Below, piece after piece: positions 53,108 through 61,870 of a stretch of DNA of 64,000 nucleotides. Origin of the DNA: Ga0077536 sp035325705 (lineage in GTDB: Bacteria > Pseudomonadota > Gammaproteobacteria > Ga0077536). Made by a program: the position numbers and the translations under genes. The notes under the pieces were generated by a model. It made no database searches. It had not been told where the DNA came from and saw nothing but the letters and a program-made list of their open reading frames with translations. The stretch lies in assembly GCA_035325705.1 (NCBI GenBank), contig DAOKZI010000003.1:124001-188000 (forward strand), written 5' to 3'. The first letter of the stretch is position 1, and each line of letters opens with the position of its first letter.

Positions 53108-55879
53108 TCAGTTAAGTCTCGCCCTTAACTCCTTGGCAGCCATACGCGAGGGGAATTCGCGACTGTCGTCATCCAGAAGAACCGATAACTGCTTGCGCGC
53201 CTGGTCCTTTTGTCCAATCTTTTCCAGAGCAACTGCAACGTGGTAACGGATCTCCGGCTCGTTCGGGGCAAGCGCCGACGCCCGCAGTAGCAGACGAAGC
53301 GCCCGCTGCACGTCGCCCTGGTCTAGGGTTATCCACCCTAGCGTGTCATTTATCCATGGCGAGTGAGCGTCTGCCCGGAATGCAGCCTCCGCTAGCGGTA
53401 ACGCACGAGAATCAGCCATTGCGTGATAGGCGTTCGCCAGATTATTCAGCAACTCCGCCGTTGCAGTGCCACTTTCCAACGCTTTCTCGTAGCACTTCAC
53501 CGCATCCCGACTCCGCCCGAGTGCAAGATAGACGTCACCCAGCTTCGACTGCGCGTCGTAGTCTTCAGGGTGCAGTTCGACCCACGCCTCAAATTCATGC
53601 AGCGCCTCTTTATCGTGCCCAGCGCGTGCGCGAGCGCCGAACAGTTTATAGGCTAGAATCCCGTGTGGCTGCCGCTTGAGCGCCTTTTCATAAGCCCCAG
53701 CGGCGTTCTCATATTTCTGTGCTGCCTCGTAGATCTCGCCCTCGAGAAGAAATCCTATCGGTGCTTTGTCCTGCTTCACCTGTATGCTCTTAGCGAAATT
53801 CAAAGCGTCGTCGATTCTATTCTCCTGCACTAAGGCTGAAGTCCAAGCAAGTTGTGTTGCTGCATATTTGGGGTTCACATCCAGTGCCTTGAGAAGCACC
53901 TTGTTCGCTAGATCGCGCTGCCCAGAACTGGAATAGAACTTTGCTGCTTCGAGATAGGCCCACTCTGAGCGTTGATTCTGGCCAATCAATTGTTCAATTA
54001 ATCGATTCGCCTGATTGATGTTTCCGTCGGCCTGCAGTGCCGTTGCAGCTAGCATAAGCTGCGTCGGATCCCGCGTATTCAATGCCAAAGCTTGATTTGC
54101 ATATTCACTTGCTTGTTGGAAATCTCTGTCCTCCAGATACAGTCGTGCCAAATAGGATTTAGGCAAGGCGACGTTCGGCGCAACTTGAGCGGCGCGCTCG
54201 AGCGCCTCCCGCGCCTTGGTGCGATCGCCAAACTTCAATTCCAATTGAGCTGCGGTCAACCAGACATCTAGGTTCTTCGGGTCGGCCTCGGCGGCGCGTC
54301 TAATCCTCTCTCGCGCAGCTCCAATGTCGCCGCCTCTTAGTTCGATTTGTACAAGATTCTTGGTTGCCGGAAGGAATGCATTGTCTAGCTCAAGTGCTTT
54401 TTCGAATGCGCTGGAAGCTGCCTCAAATTCGCCGTTCGAGGCCAAAACCAAACCTCTTAGATTCCAGGTCACGGGGTCATCGGGCGCGCGCTTGGCAAGC
54501 GCGTCGACTGCTTCGCTGGCTTGTTCGAGTTCGCGCTTTGCCAGCAAGCTCACTACTAGTGCCTCGTCCGCGCGTGTCGCGACCTTGGCTTTCTGAAGCG
54601 CTTCACGAAGTTCGGTAAGACCGGTTTCTTCGCCCGCGGCTACTGCTGCGAGAGCTAGCTGAAGTTGCGTCCTTGGATCTTCCGGAGCAAGTGCTGCCGC
54701 CTTCTGGAATTGTATTTGCGCCTTCGCCTGTTCTCCGAGCGCCGTGTAGGCCTCACCGGCAACTGCGTAAATACCTGCATCAGCGATCTCAGCAGCCAGC
54801 ATGGGCTCTAGCACCTTGAGCGCTAGTGACGGCTCATCTAGTCGTAGATGACTTTCGGCGAGCGCACGTGCGGCTAACACATTATTTGGACTATCGGCCA
54901 AGGCAGCTTTCAGAAAAGGTACGGCTAATTCAAAAGAGCCCAGTGCATGATGCGACAGGCCGGCTAGCAGATTTGCCGTCATCAATTTGGGCGCTATCCT
55001 GAGAGCCGATTGAGCCGCGTCCAAAGCTGCTCGCGCCTTGCCACCGGCCAGCGCCACCACGCCTTGTTGCACATACGCAAACGGATTTTCCTTGGTGCTT
55101 CTGAGCAATAGGGCCACATCAGCTTGTGCCTTTTCCAGCATGCCCTGGCCGACCAAAAGAGTTGAGCGGCGTATCAGCGCCAATGCATTATTGGGATTGA
55201 TGCTGAGCACTTTGCCGTACGCTGCAATCGCGTCTTCTGTGCGTCCCAGAGCCCGCAGGATTTCAGCCCGATAGACCCAACCATCATAGAATTCGGGTGC
55301 CCGATCCAGCGCGTGCTCGACAGCCAGCAATGCCCCGGCCAGATCTCCTTCGCCACCCTTGATCTGGGCATCGAGCAACGCGGCATCGTTGTTTCTTGGT
55401 TCGAGTTTTCGCGCCAATTCAAGGCTCTGAACAGCCTCGTCCTTATTGCCTAGCGTATGTTGAGCGCGTCCTCGAAGTGAATAAATGCTGGCCAATATCT
55501 CCGGTTCGAAGTTTGCGTCAACAGGAACTTCTGCCACGAGTTCTTTGAACTTGCCTTGCGTTCTTAACGCACGCGCAAGCTCCAAAGGAATACGGCCGTT
55601 AAATGTCTCCCCACGGTCTAGGGCATTGCGCAGTTCCTTTTCAGCAGCGACTGCATCGAACGCAGCGTTGTAGAGGCGTCCCAGCATAAATCGCTTTTCG
55701 ACGGAGTCCGGATCCTGTTGAAGGGCTGCCTTGAGCTCGATAATGGCCCCTGTCAAATTACCGGCCTGTTCTAGTTTCTGAGCACGCTCAAGTGTCGCAA
55801 CAACGTCTGTGCCGCAACCGTTCAACAGGGCCAGAAGTAACGCTATCAGAGCCAATTGGCTCAGTTTCCAGTCTGACAT
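53108..55879 (-). CDS. prsT: PEP-CTERM system TPR-repeat lipoprotein PrsT
   Basis: From the ATG at 55879 the protein has 923 residues; a second ATG at 55897 is in frame. LLALLNGCGTD is a lipobox with acylated Cys22. The rest is a chain of about two dozen TPR units, visible as repeats of the L-x2-A-x7-G/A type (e.g. LELARKLEPRNNDAALL, AYGKVLSINPNNALALI, YEKALESGTATAELL). PrsT is the TPR lipoprotein that accompanies exosortase A systems, with an unproven role in EPS or protein sorting. Its gene is visibly less GC-rich than the ATP-binding genes around it. It is convergent with the LolA-like gene. Confidence 0.93.
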   Translation of the reverse strand: MSDWKLSQLALIALLLALLNGCGTDVVATLERAQKLEQAGNLTGAIIELKAALQQDPDSVEKRFMLGRLYNAAFDAVAAEKELRNALDRGETFNGRIPLELARALRTQGKFKELVAEVPVDANFEPEILASIYSLRGRAQHTLGNKDEAVQSLELARKLEPRNNDAALLDAQIKGGEGDLAGALLAVEHALDRAPEFYDGWVYRAEILRALGRTEDAIAAYGKVLSINPNNALALIRRSTLLVGQGMLEKAQADVALLLRSTKENPFAYVQQGVVALAGGKARAALDAAQSALRIAPKLMTANLLAGLSHHALGSFELAVPFLKAALADSPNNVLAARALAESHLRLDEPSLALKVLEPMLAAEIADAGIYAVAGEAYTALGEQAKAQIQFQKAAALAPEDPRTQLQLALAAVAAGEETGLTELREALQKAKVATRADEALVVSLLAKRELEQASEAVDALAKRAPDDPVTWNLRGLVLASNGEFEAASSAFEKALELDNAFLPATKNLVQIELRGGDIGAARERIRRAAEADPKNLDVWLTAAQLELKFGDRTKAREALERAAQVAPNVALPKSYLARLYLEDRDFQQASEYANQALALNTRDPTQLMLAATALQADGNINQANRLIEQLIGQNQRSEWAYLEAAKFYSSSGQRDLANKVLLKALDVNPKYAATQLAWTSALVQENRIDDALNFAKSIQVKQDKAPIGFLLEGEIYEAAQKYENAAGAYEKALKRQPHGILAYKLFGARARAGHDKEALHEFEAWVELHPEDYDAQSKLGDVYLALGRSRDAVKCYEKALESGTATAELLNNLANAYHAMADSRALPLAEAAFRADAHSPWINDTLGWITLDQGDVQRALRLLLRASALAPNEPEIRYHVAVALEKIGQKDQARKQLSVLLDDDSREFPSRMAAKELRARLN

Positions 55880-56013
55880 TTGATGATCCTTTGCCAAGCT
55901 CTGATGTCCCGGGGGCGCTCCATTCGATCCGAAGGTAAAGCGTCCAACTTCGAAGTGATTGATTTAAACCTAGGATACTGCACTAGTTGCCAATGCAGTG
56001 AGCTTAGGAAGCT

Positions 56014-56041
56014 CTGAACAAGCTCCCCAGGGCTTGTTCAG
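56014..56041. repeat. Perfect 10-bp inverted repeat, possible insertion-sequence end or hairpin
   Basis: CTGAACAAGC at 56014-56023 and GCTTGTTCAG at 56032-56041 are exact inverted copies around an 8-base loop. The sequence is reminiscent of IS5-group ends, but no transposase or second end is visible. It might alternatively be the 3' hairpin of a short transcript or an operator for prsT. Confidence 0.55.
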
Positions 56042-56610
56042 CGTTACTGAGCGTCCGCGCCAGCAGCCCCCGACGCATTGGGAATTCGTTGCGCCGTCGC
56101 GTACGCGGCCGTCGGGCATGATTCGTCCAATAATTAAGTATCAGACGATTCGGACACGCGAGACGTTGAGCAGCTAGGCACGTAAAGTCGGCAGCAAAAA
56201 TTCGAGGTGGTGTCCTTGCGACGAAGGCTACTTTCATCGGCATCGCATACGTCGCTGTCCAGGCTGTATGGTCAGCGCGGCCGCATGCGTTTTGAAGACA
56301 TCGATGAACTTACGTCGAATGCGTTGCGAGAGGGCTGCTCGCGACGAACAAGTTCTAGTCTGATCATGTCGACTCTTTGGTAGCAGTTCTCCGGTCAGGG
56401 GGATGCAAAACATAAATACTGCATCAGCGAGTCAGGATTCTTTACACTCGTCGGCAACGCACAATTCAATTATGCGCCCGTGATTTACCCCTTTCAGATC
56501 GGGCACGGCGCTACAGCTTCTGGCAAAAGCCATGTTAATCAATGTTTTGGTTGATTTTTATTTTTATCACACGAATGCTTTTGGTGAGCAGGGAAACGAC
56601 CCATTGGGTT

Positions 56611-56640
56611 CAGGGCCATCTCAAAATAACAGTGGCCCTG
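56611..56640. promoter_or_regulatory. Palindrome upstream of the sigma-54 promoter, candidate enhancer-binding site
   Basis: CAGGGCCA at 56611-56618 and TGGCCCTG at 56633-56640 form an exact 8-bp inverted repeat with a 14-base spacer. Its centre lies about 124 bases upstream of the GG of the -24 element. Enhancer-binding proteins that activate sigma-54 promoters usually bind dyads 100-200 bases upstream, so this is a good candidate for the PrsR-type activator site. The assignment is inferred from geometry only. Confidence 0.45.
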
Positions 56641-56748
56641 GAGCCGGAGACGAGATTGTCAAGTTCATTGACATCCCGCCTACATTCAGCGCACCAAAAA
56701 AATACGCAAGACATTGTTTTATATATTTTATTTTCTCTTTTGAAAGAA

Positions 56749-56763
56749 TGGCACTCTTCCTGC
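56749..56763 (+). promoter_or_regulatory. Sigma-54 (RpoN) promoter of the PEP-CTERM gene
   Basis: TGGCACTCTTCCTGC contains the invariant GG (56750-56751) and GC (56762-56763) separated by exactly 10 bases, with TGGCAC matching the -24 consensus in full and CTGC close to TTGC at -12. Transcription should start near 56775, leaving a leader of about 70 bases before the ATG at 56845. PEP-CTERM genes in exosortase A bacteria are known to be controlled by the PrsK/PrsR two-component system with RpoN, which fits. Confidence 0.8.
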
Positions 56764-56844
56764 TTCCCGAATCGCAAGCGTCAACCTGAACATGGGCGCG
56801 CAGCGAAAACCAAGTCAATGAGACTTGATGTAGGAGACAGCGAA

Positions 56845-57912
56845 ATGATGAATATGAAAAGAATCTCGGCGGTCATTGGCTCGGCGCTGACGCTTGGCTA
56901 TAGCGCGGGCGCGCTAGCCATTCCTTCACCCGGAGCCGTTGCCGATGCTTACCTGACGGTGACCAACTTTACTCTGCTGGCGGGCAATGGAGTGCAGGGG
57001 CGGAGCACTACGCCATTGCCCATTGTGACCAGTGGCACGGGCGTCATCCTTGACAGTGTCGTAACGAATGCAGACGTATCCGCCACCCTTGGCGCCACAA
57101 CGAACAGTGACTCATTCAACCCCACCGGGATTGCGGCTAGTTTCGTAATCGAGGAAACCGTAGGGGCCGGATTTGTTGCTAATACCACGCTGCCATCCGG
57201 TACGCTGGGAGCGAGCAACTGGGCCGGTTCTCATACGAGCACCACTGGTAATGCCCTTGATCCGACCCCGTGGGGGATGCAGTCGCCTCCTATGACGTCG
57301 ATCCCCGGAGGTCTCGTTTGTGGCCCAACGAACCAGGGTGACTGCGTGTCGGTTCACAACCAAGTGAACTTGGTGAATAGCGCGACGGGGTCCGCCCAGG
57401 CCAATCAAAATCTTGACGTAGAGTTCAGGGTAACAGTCACGGGTACGCAGACTTTCGAATTGGCTTTCGATGCAGACGGCTTCCTTCGTGCTGCGCTTGG
57501 CCAAGCCGACGTCAATGCTAAGGCCACCTATAACTGGCAGGCAAAAGTTACCGATAGCAACGACAATGTGATTTTCCAGTGGGATCCGAGGAGTGAAGCC
57601 TTTCTCAATTACGGCCTCTTCGGTGGCTCGTGTATCGGTGCTGGTACGTGCACGGCTTTTGCCGCGGCGTTCAATATGAACGACCAGGCGAGCAGACTGA
57701 ACACAGGGGACACTACTATTGATCATAATGCCGCTAATGCAAGTCTCTTTCCAGAGTTCGAGGCAGAGCTGACGCTCACCTCGGGTAGCTACACTTTTGC
57801 CATTACGCACAAGACCACTGCTGACGCAGCCGTGATCCCGGAACCCGGCACCCTCGCCCTCCTCGGCGCCGGTCTGATCGGCATGGCGGCCCGCCGCCGC
57901 AAGTTCGCCTAA
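56845..57912 (+). CDS. PEP-CTERM sorting-domain protein (probable exosortase A substrate)
   Basis: A 355-residue exported protein. AGGAG at 56832-56836 precedes the ATG, and MMNMKRISAVIGSALTLGY opens a signal peptide cleaved after ALA. The C-terminus is a full PEP-CTERM signal: VIPEPGTLALLGAGLIGMA, a hydrophobic helix, then ARRRKFA. The mature region is Thr/Ser/Asn-rich and acidic, with paired Cys in VCGPTNQGDC and SCIGAGTC, and has no domain I recognise. It should be routed by Sec, processed by XrtA and released or attached to EPS. Base composition is low compared with the neighbours. The frame is open further upstream but without a signal peptide start. Confidence 0.92.
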   Translation: MMNMKRISAVIGSALTLGYSAGALAIPSPGAVADAYLTVTNFTLLAGNGVQGRSTTPLPIVTSGTGVILDSVVTNADVSATLGATTNSDSFNPTGIAASFVIEETVGAGFVANTTLPSGTLGASNWAGSHTSTTGNALDPTPWGMQSPPMTSIPGGLVCGPTNQGDCVSVHNQVNLVNSATGSAQANQNLDVEFRVTVTGTQTFELAFDADGFLRAALGQADVNAKATYNWQAKVTDSNDNVIFQWDPRSEAFLNYGLFGGSCIGAGTCTAFAAAFNMNDQASRLNTGDTTIDHNAANASLFPEFEAELTLTSGSYTFAITHKTTADAAVIPEPGTLALLGAGLIGMAARRRKFA

Positions 57913-57935
57913 GCGCGAGCTCAGGCTGGCTGATG

Positions 57936-57968
57936 AAGAACCCCGCTTCGGCGGGGTTCTTCTTTTTT
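57936..57968 (+). terminator. Rho-independent terminator after the PEP-CTERM gene
   Basis: AAGAACCCCGC and GCGGGGTTCTT form a perfect 11-bp stem around a TTCG tetraloop at 57936-57961, followed by a run of T. The clear intrinsic terminator isolates the PEP-CTERM gene as its own transcription unit and separates it from the permease genes downstream. Confidence 0.95.
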
Positions 57969-58047
57969 GGGCCTCGTCGACGCCTCGCACGGCGCGCGCC
58001 ACACGCGGTATAGTCAGACGACGTCATCTCTCAATCCGCACAGGTCC

Positions 58048-59712
58048 GTGTACACCCAGTGCCCCGACTGCCAGACCCTGTTCCAGGTCACGGCGGAGAA
58101 TCTCCGCACGGCCATGGGCATGGTCCGCTGCACGCATTGCGGGACGGTGTTCAACGCGCTGTCGGGCCTGCGCGAGGCGTCCGATATCGACGTGGCGCAG
58201 GCCGAGGTCGTCGGCGACCAGCTCCTGCACGAGAACGTGCAGGAGCGCGGCGATGAACAACTGATCGATCCGAAATTCCTGCGCACCCAGGCGTGGTTCA
58301 CGCGCTCACAGGGGTCGACGGCGGCCGAAGCCCTCACGCAGTCCATCGTCGACGACGCGAAGAAGCGCGTCGAAGCCGCAGTCGCCCCTGTCCGCGCACG
58401 GCCCCCCGTCGCTCCCGACGCTCCCGAGCCATTCGACGAGCGGCAGGTCGGTGAACCCGCCGGGGCCCGCCTGCTGCGCGCCCTGCTGGGCCAGACTTTT
58501 TCGCTCGCGCTGCGCAATCTCACCCGGCACCGCCGCCGCACGGCGCTGGGGATCGGGGCGATAGGCTTCGGCGTCATCGCGCTCGTGCTCGCCGGTGGCT
58601 TCGCCGAATGGATGAAATGGGCGGAACGTGAATCGACCATTCATTCCCGCTTGGGCCACATCCAGATCGTCCGCAGCGGCTACTACGAGAACGGCGTCGC
58701 AGATCCCTACGCCTACCTGATCCCCGACGCGGCGGTGAACACGGCGCGGCTGAAAGGCCTGCCCCACGTGAAGACCGTGACGCCGCGTCTCGCCTTTTCA
58801 GGGCTGGTGTCCAAGGGCGAAACCACGGTCAGCTTCCTCGGTGAAGGCGTCGCGCCCGAAACCGAAGCCGAGGTTTCGAAGGAAGTCATCGTGCACGAGG
58901 GCAGCGGTCTCTCGAGCGCCGAGCCCAAGGGCATCATTCTCGGCAAGGGCCTCGCGCAAAGCCTCGGCGCCGCGACCGGCGACACCGTGGTGCTGTTGAC
59001 GACCACCGGCTCCGGCAGCGTGTCGGCCGTGGAAGCCAAGGTGAACGGGATCTTCCATACGGCGGTGAAGGCCTTCGACGACGTCGCGCTGCGCGCGCCG
59101 CTGCCGCTCGCACGCGAGCTGACGAAGGCGGAGGGTTCACACCAGCTCATCGTGTTGCTCGACGAGACCGAGCACACGGATGAAGTCCTCGGCTATCTGA
59201 AGCAGCTAGTACCAGCGAAGAGAAGCGCGCTGGAGATCGTGCCGTGGATCGATCTTGCCGACTTCTACAAGGCCGTGGTCGAGCTCTTCGCCTCGCAGAT
59301 GAATTTCGTGCGCGCGATCATCGCCGTCATCATCATCATGAGCATTTCGAACACGCTGGTGATGAGCGTGATGGAACGCACCAGCGAAATCGGCACGCTG
59401 ATGGCAATCGGCTACCGCCAGCGCAAGGTGATGCAGCTCTTCGTCAGCGAAGGTTTCATGATTGGCGTCGCCGGCGGCATTGCCGGCGTCGTGCTCGGCT
59501 ACCTGCTCGCAAAACTCATTTCGGCCGTGGGGATCCCGATGCCGCCGGCGCCGGGCATGGATCAAGGCTTCACCGCGTCGATCCGCCTGACCTGGCAGCT
59601 CTTCGCCGGCGGTTTCCTCGTCGCGGTCGCCTCGGCGGTGCTCGCGAGCCTCTACCCGGCATGGAAGGCGTCGCGGCTCGAAATCGTCGACGCGCTACGA
59701 CGCGCCCGCTGA
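58048..59712 (+). CDS. Fusion of MJ0042-type zinc ribbon and FtsX-like ABC permease
   Basis: The GTG at 58048 gives a 554-residue protein whose first 40 residues (YTQCPDCQTLFQVTAENLR, then RCTHCGTVF) are an MJ0042-type zinc ribbon with CxxC pairs at 5/8 and 28/31. That ribbon normally starts DUF3426 proteins. An Asp/Ala/Pro-rich linker (about residues 45-145) leads to an FtsX/LolC-type permease: a first helix near residue 165, a periplasmic domain (HSRLGHIQIVRSGYYENG), and three C-terminal helices with NTLVMSVMERTSEIGTLMAIG. It partners with the permease at 59720 and the ATPase at 51291. The frame is continuous; a natural gene fusion or in-frame deletion is likely. Confidence 0.85.
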   Translation: MYTQCPDCQTLFQVTAENLRTAMGMVRCTHCGTVFNALSGLREASDIDVAQAEVVGDQLLHENVQERGDEQLIDPKFLRTQAWFTRSQGSTAAEALTQSIVDDAKKRVEAAVAPVRARPPVAPDAPEPFDERQVGEPAGARLLRALLGQTFSLALRNLTRHRRRTALGIGAIGFGVIALVLAGGFAEWMKWAERESTIHSRLGHIQIVRSGYYENGVADPYAYLIPDAAVNTARLKGLPHVKTVTPRLAFSGLVSKGETTVSFLGEGVAPETEAEVSKEVIVHEGSGLSSAEPKGIILGKGLAQSLGAATGDTVVLLTTTGSGSVSAVEAKVNGIFHTAVKAFDDVALRAPLPLARELTKAEGSHQLIVLLDETEHTDEVLGYLKQLVPAKRSALEIVPWIDLADFYKAVVELFASQMNFVRAIIAVIIIMSISNTLVMSVMERTSEIGTLMAIGYRQRKVMQLFVSEGFMIGVAGGIAGVVLGYLLAKLISAVGIPMPPAPGMDQGFTASIRLTWQLFAGGFLVAVASAVLASLYPAWKASRLEIVDALRRAR

Positions 59713-59719
59713 GCTCGTC

Positions 59720-60949
59720 ATGAAACTCGATTGGATGAGCTTCACTTTCGCCCTGCGCAATCTGCTGCGGCAGAAAGGCCGTACGGGCATGACGCTCGCT
59801 TCGATCGTCTTCGGCGTCGTCGGCCTCATCCTCTCGGGCGGCTTCGTCGAGGATGTCTTCATCCAGTTGCGCGAAGCGACGATCCATTCGCGGCTGGGCC
59901 ATCTGCAGATCTATCGCGAGGGCTTCTACGCTCACGGTTCGAAGGAGCCGTACGCGTACATGATCGAGGATCCGGCGGCGGTCGAAGCCAAGGCCGCGGC
60001 CGTGCCCGGCGTCGTCGACACCATGAAGCGGCTGAACTTCTTCGGCCTGCTGAACAACGGCAAGACCGATCTGCCGATCATCGGTGAAGGCGTCGAACCG
60101 GCGAAGGAAGCGAAGCTCGGCAGCTTTTTCTTCATCATCGAAGGCCGGCAGCTCACGGACGACGACGCCTACGGCGTGCTGCTCGGCGAAGGCGTCGCGA
60201 AATCGATGAAGCTCGAGGTTGGCTCCTTCGTCACGGTGCTCGCCAACACGCCGGACGGCGCCTTGAACAGCCTCGAGTTCGAGGTCGTCGGTGTGTTTCG
60301 CACCTTCTCGAAGGACTATGACGCGCGCGCCGTGCGTGTCGCGCTGCCGGCCGCGCAGGAGCTGCTCGGCGTCGCCGGCGTGCACGCCGTGGTGGTCTCG
60401 CTCGCCGACACGCTGACGACCGACGCCACGGCCGCGGCCATGAAGGCCGCGATCGGCGGCGACGGCTACGAGTTGAAGACCTGGTTCGAGCTCGATGACT
60501 TCTACGCCAAGACCGTCGACCTCTACAAGAGCCAGCTCGGTGTGCTGCAGCTCATCATCCTCGTCGTCGTGCTGCTGTCGGTCGCCAACAGCGTCAGCAT
60601 GACGGCCTACGAGCGCGTCGGCGAGTTCGGCACGCTCAAAGCGTTGGGCAAGCGCAGCGGTGACATCGCGCGGCTGATCATCCTCGAGAACGCCCTGCTC
60701 GGCCTGATCGGCGCGACGCTCGGCGTGCTGCTGGGCATTGCGCTCGCCCTCGGCATCTCCGCCGTCGGCATCCCGATGCCGCCACCGCCGAATTCGAACG
60801 TCGGCTACACGGCGCTGATCCGCGTCGTGCCGTCGGTGATCCTCGTATCCTTCTTCATCGGCTTCCTCGCCACGGTGCTGTCGGCGATCCTTGCCGCGCG
60901 CGGCGCCGCGCGCGTGCCGGTGGTCGAGGCGCTGCGCCAGAACATCTGA
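59720..60949 (+). CDS. FtsX-like ABC transporter permease (LolC/E type)
   Basis: A 409-residue permease: N-terminal FTFALRNLLRQKGRTGMT with the first helix, a periplasmic domain starting HSRLGHLQIYREGFYAHG that closely parallels the zinc-ribbon permease, and three C-terminal helices with NSVSMTAYERVGEFGTLKALG. The coupling-helix motif ERxGEFGTL contacts the ATPase. It starts 7 bases after the first permease, so the two form a heterodimeric membrane unit for lipid or lipoprotein release to the LolA-like carrier. Confidence 0.92.
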   Translation: MKLDWMSFTFALRNLLRQKGRTGMTLASIVFGVVGLILSGGFVEDVFIQLREATIHSRLGHLQIYREGFYAHGSKEPYAYMIEDPAAVEAKAAAVPGVVDTMKRLNFFGLLNNGKTDLPIIGEGVEPAKEAKLGSFFFIIEGRQLTDDDAYGVLLGEGVAKSMKLEVGSFVTVLANTPDGALNSLEFEVVGVFRTFSKDYDARAVRVALPAAQELLGVAGVHAVVVSLADTLTTDATAAAMKAAIGGDGYELKTWFELDDFYAKTVDLYKSQLGVLQLIILVVVLLSVANSVSMTAYERVGEFGTLKALGKRSGDIARLIILENALLGLIGATLGVLLGIALALGISAVGIPMPPPPNSNVGYTALIRVVPSVILVSFFIGFLATVLSAILAARGAARVPVVEALRQNI

Positions 60950-60969
60950 TCGGGCGCCCGAGCACCCAC

Positions 60970-61842
60970 ATGTCCGCAGCCGGCATGACGCGCATGTTCC
61001 TGCGCGAGATCTTCGGCCGCACGCGGCAGCCGCGCGGGCCGACGCCGAGCGCGGCCCTCGGCAGCAACGGCGTGCTCGCGGCGATGGAGGACGGCGGCGA
61101 AGTCGACGGACGCACCGCTGCCGGTTATCTGTATCACAGCGCCCGGATCTCGCAGGTACTCATCGGTCGTCGGCGCTGCGTCGACGTCGGCTGCGGCAAC
61201 GGCATGCAGCTATTGCAGGTCGCCGCGCTGAACCCGGCCGTGCATTTCACCGGCGTCGATCCTTCACCGCGCATGCTCGAGGCCGCGGCGGCGCGCGCCG
61301 CCGCGCTCGATTTGCGCAACGTGGACTTCGAAGTGAAGGGCTTCGACGATCTCCTTGCCGCGGGGCGCGGGCCCTGGGACGCGGCGATCAGCACGATGAC
61401 GCTGCACGATCTGCCGGATCTACCCGCGCTGGAGCGCGCACTGCAGGCGCTGAGCGTGGCGGCCGGGCCGAACGGTGCGCTTTACGTCGAAGACTTCGCG
61501 CGCCTGAAGTCGCCGCTCTCGGTCGAGTTCTTCGTCGATCTCGACGCGCCGTCCGTGGCCGATCGTTTCTCGGCGCTCTACCGCTGTTCGCTGCTATCGG
61601 CCTTCACCGTCGATGAGCTGCGCGACGCGGTGGCGCGACGGCTGCCGCAGGCGCGCCTCTACCACACTTTCCTCGTGCCCTTCCTGACGATCACGAAGAC
61701 CGGCGACGGGCCGCTGCCCGCCCCGCTGCGCCAGCGCCTGGCCGCGATGCGCGCGGCGCTACCCCCGACGCAACGCCGCGCGCTGGACGACCTGCGGCGC
61801 TTCTTTCTCCTCGGCGGGCTGGGCAAAGATCCTTTCCGTTGA
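60970..61842 (+). CDS. Class I SAM-dependent methyltransferase
   Basis: A 290-residue protein with CVDVGCGNGMQLLQVAA (SAM glycine loop), FTGVDPSPRMLEAA (acidic ribose-binding strand) and FDDLLAAGRGPWDAAISTMT (strand 4). The length and C-terminal helical part resemble small-molecule or lipid methyltransferases. It begins 20 bases after the permease gene and may belong to the same transcript. Substrate unknown. Confidence 0.8.
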   Translation: MSAAGMTRMFLREIFGRTRQPRGPTPSAALGSNGVLAAMEDGGEVDGRTAAGYLYHSARISQVLIGRRRCVDVGCGNGMQLLQVAALNPAVHFTGVDPSPRMLEAAAARAAALDLRNVDFEVKGFDDLLAAGRGPWDAAISTMTLHDLPDLPALERALQALSVAAGPNGALYVEDFARLKSPLSVEFFVDLDAPSVADRFSALYRCSLLSAFTVDELRDAVARRLPQARLYHTFLVPFLTITKTGDGPLPAPLRQRLAAMRAALPPTQRRALDDLRRFFLLGGLGKDPFR

Positions 61843-61870
61843 CCACGGCCCCAAGCAGGCTCCGGCGCTT

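Larger units (their letters stand above)
55880..56844. other. Long AT-rich region between divergent prsT and PEP-CTERM genes
   Basis: Nearly 1 kb separates the prsT and PEP-CTERM coding regions. Base composition is much lower in GC than the window average. It holds an IS-end-like inverted repeat (56014-56041), a palindrome (56611-56640) and a sigma-54 promoter (56749-56763), each listed separately. Short open frames, for instance about 79 codons at 56004-56243 on the minus strand, show no recognisable product. Confidence 0.6.

Noticed and set aside
55929..55975. Sigma-54 promoter for prsT
   Set aside because: A GG-N10-GC spacing exists by chance, but TGGCAC and TTGC are not matched; a better-looking TGGCA...TGCA pair near 55986-56000 has the wrong spacing.
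56004..56243. Small leftward ORF of 79 codons upstream of prsT
   Set aside because: No recognisable motif, Arg-rich composition as in non-coding GC-rich frames, and it overlaps the inverted repeat.
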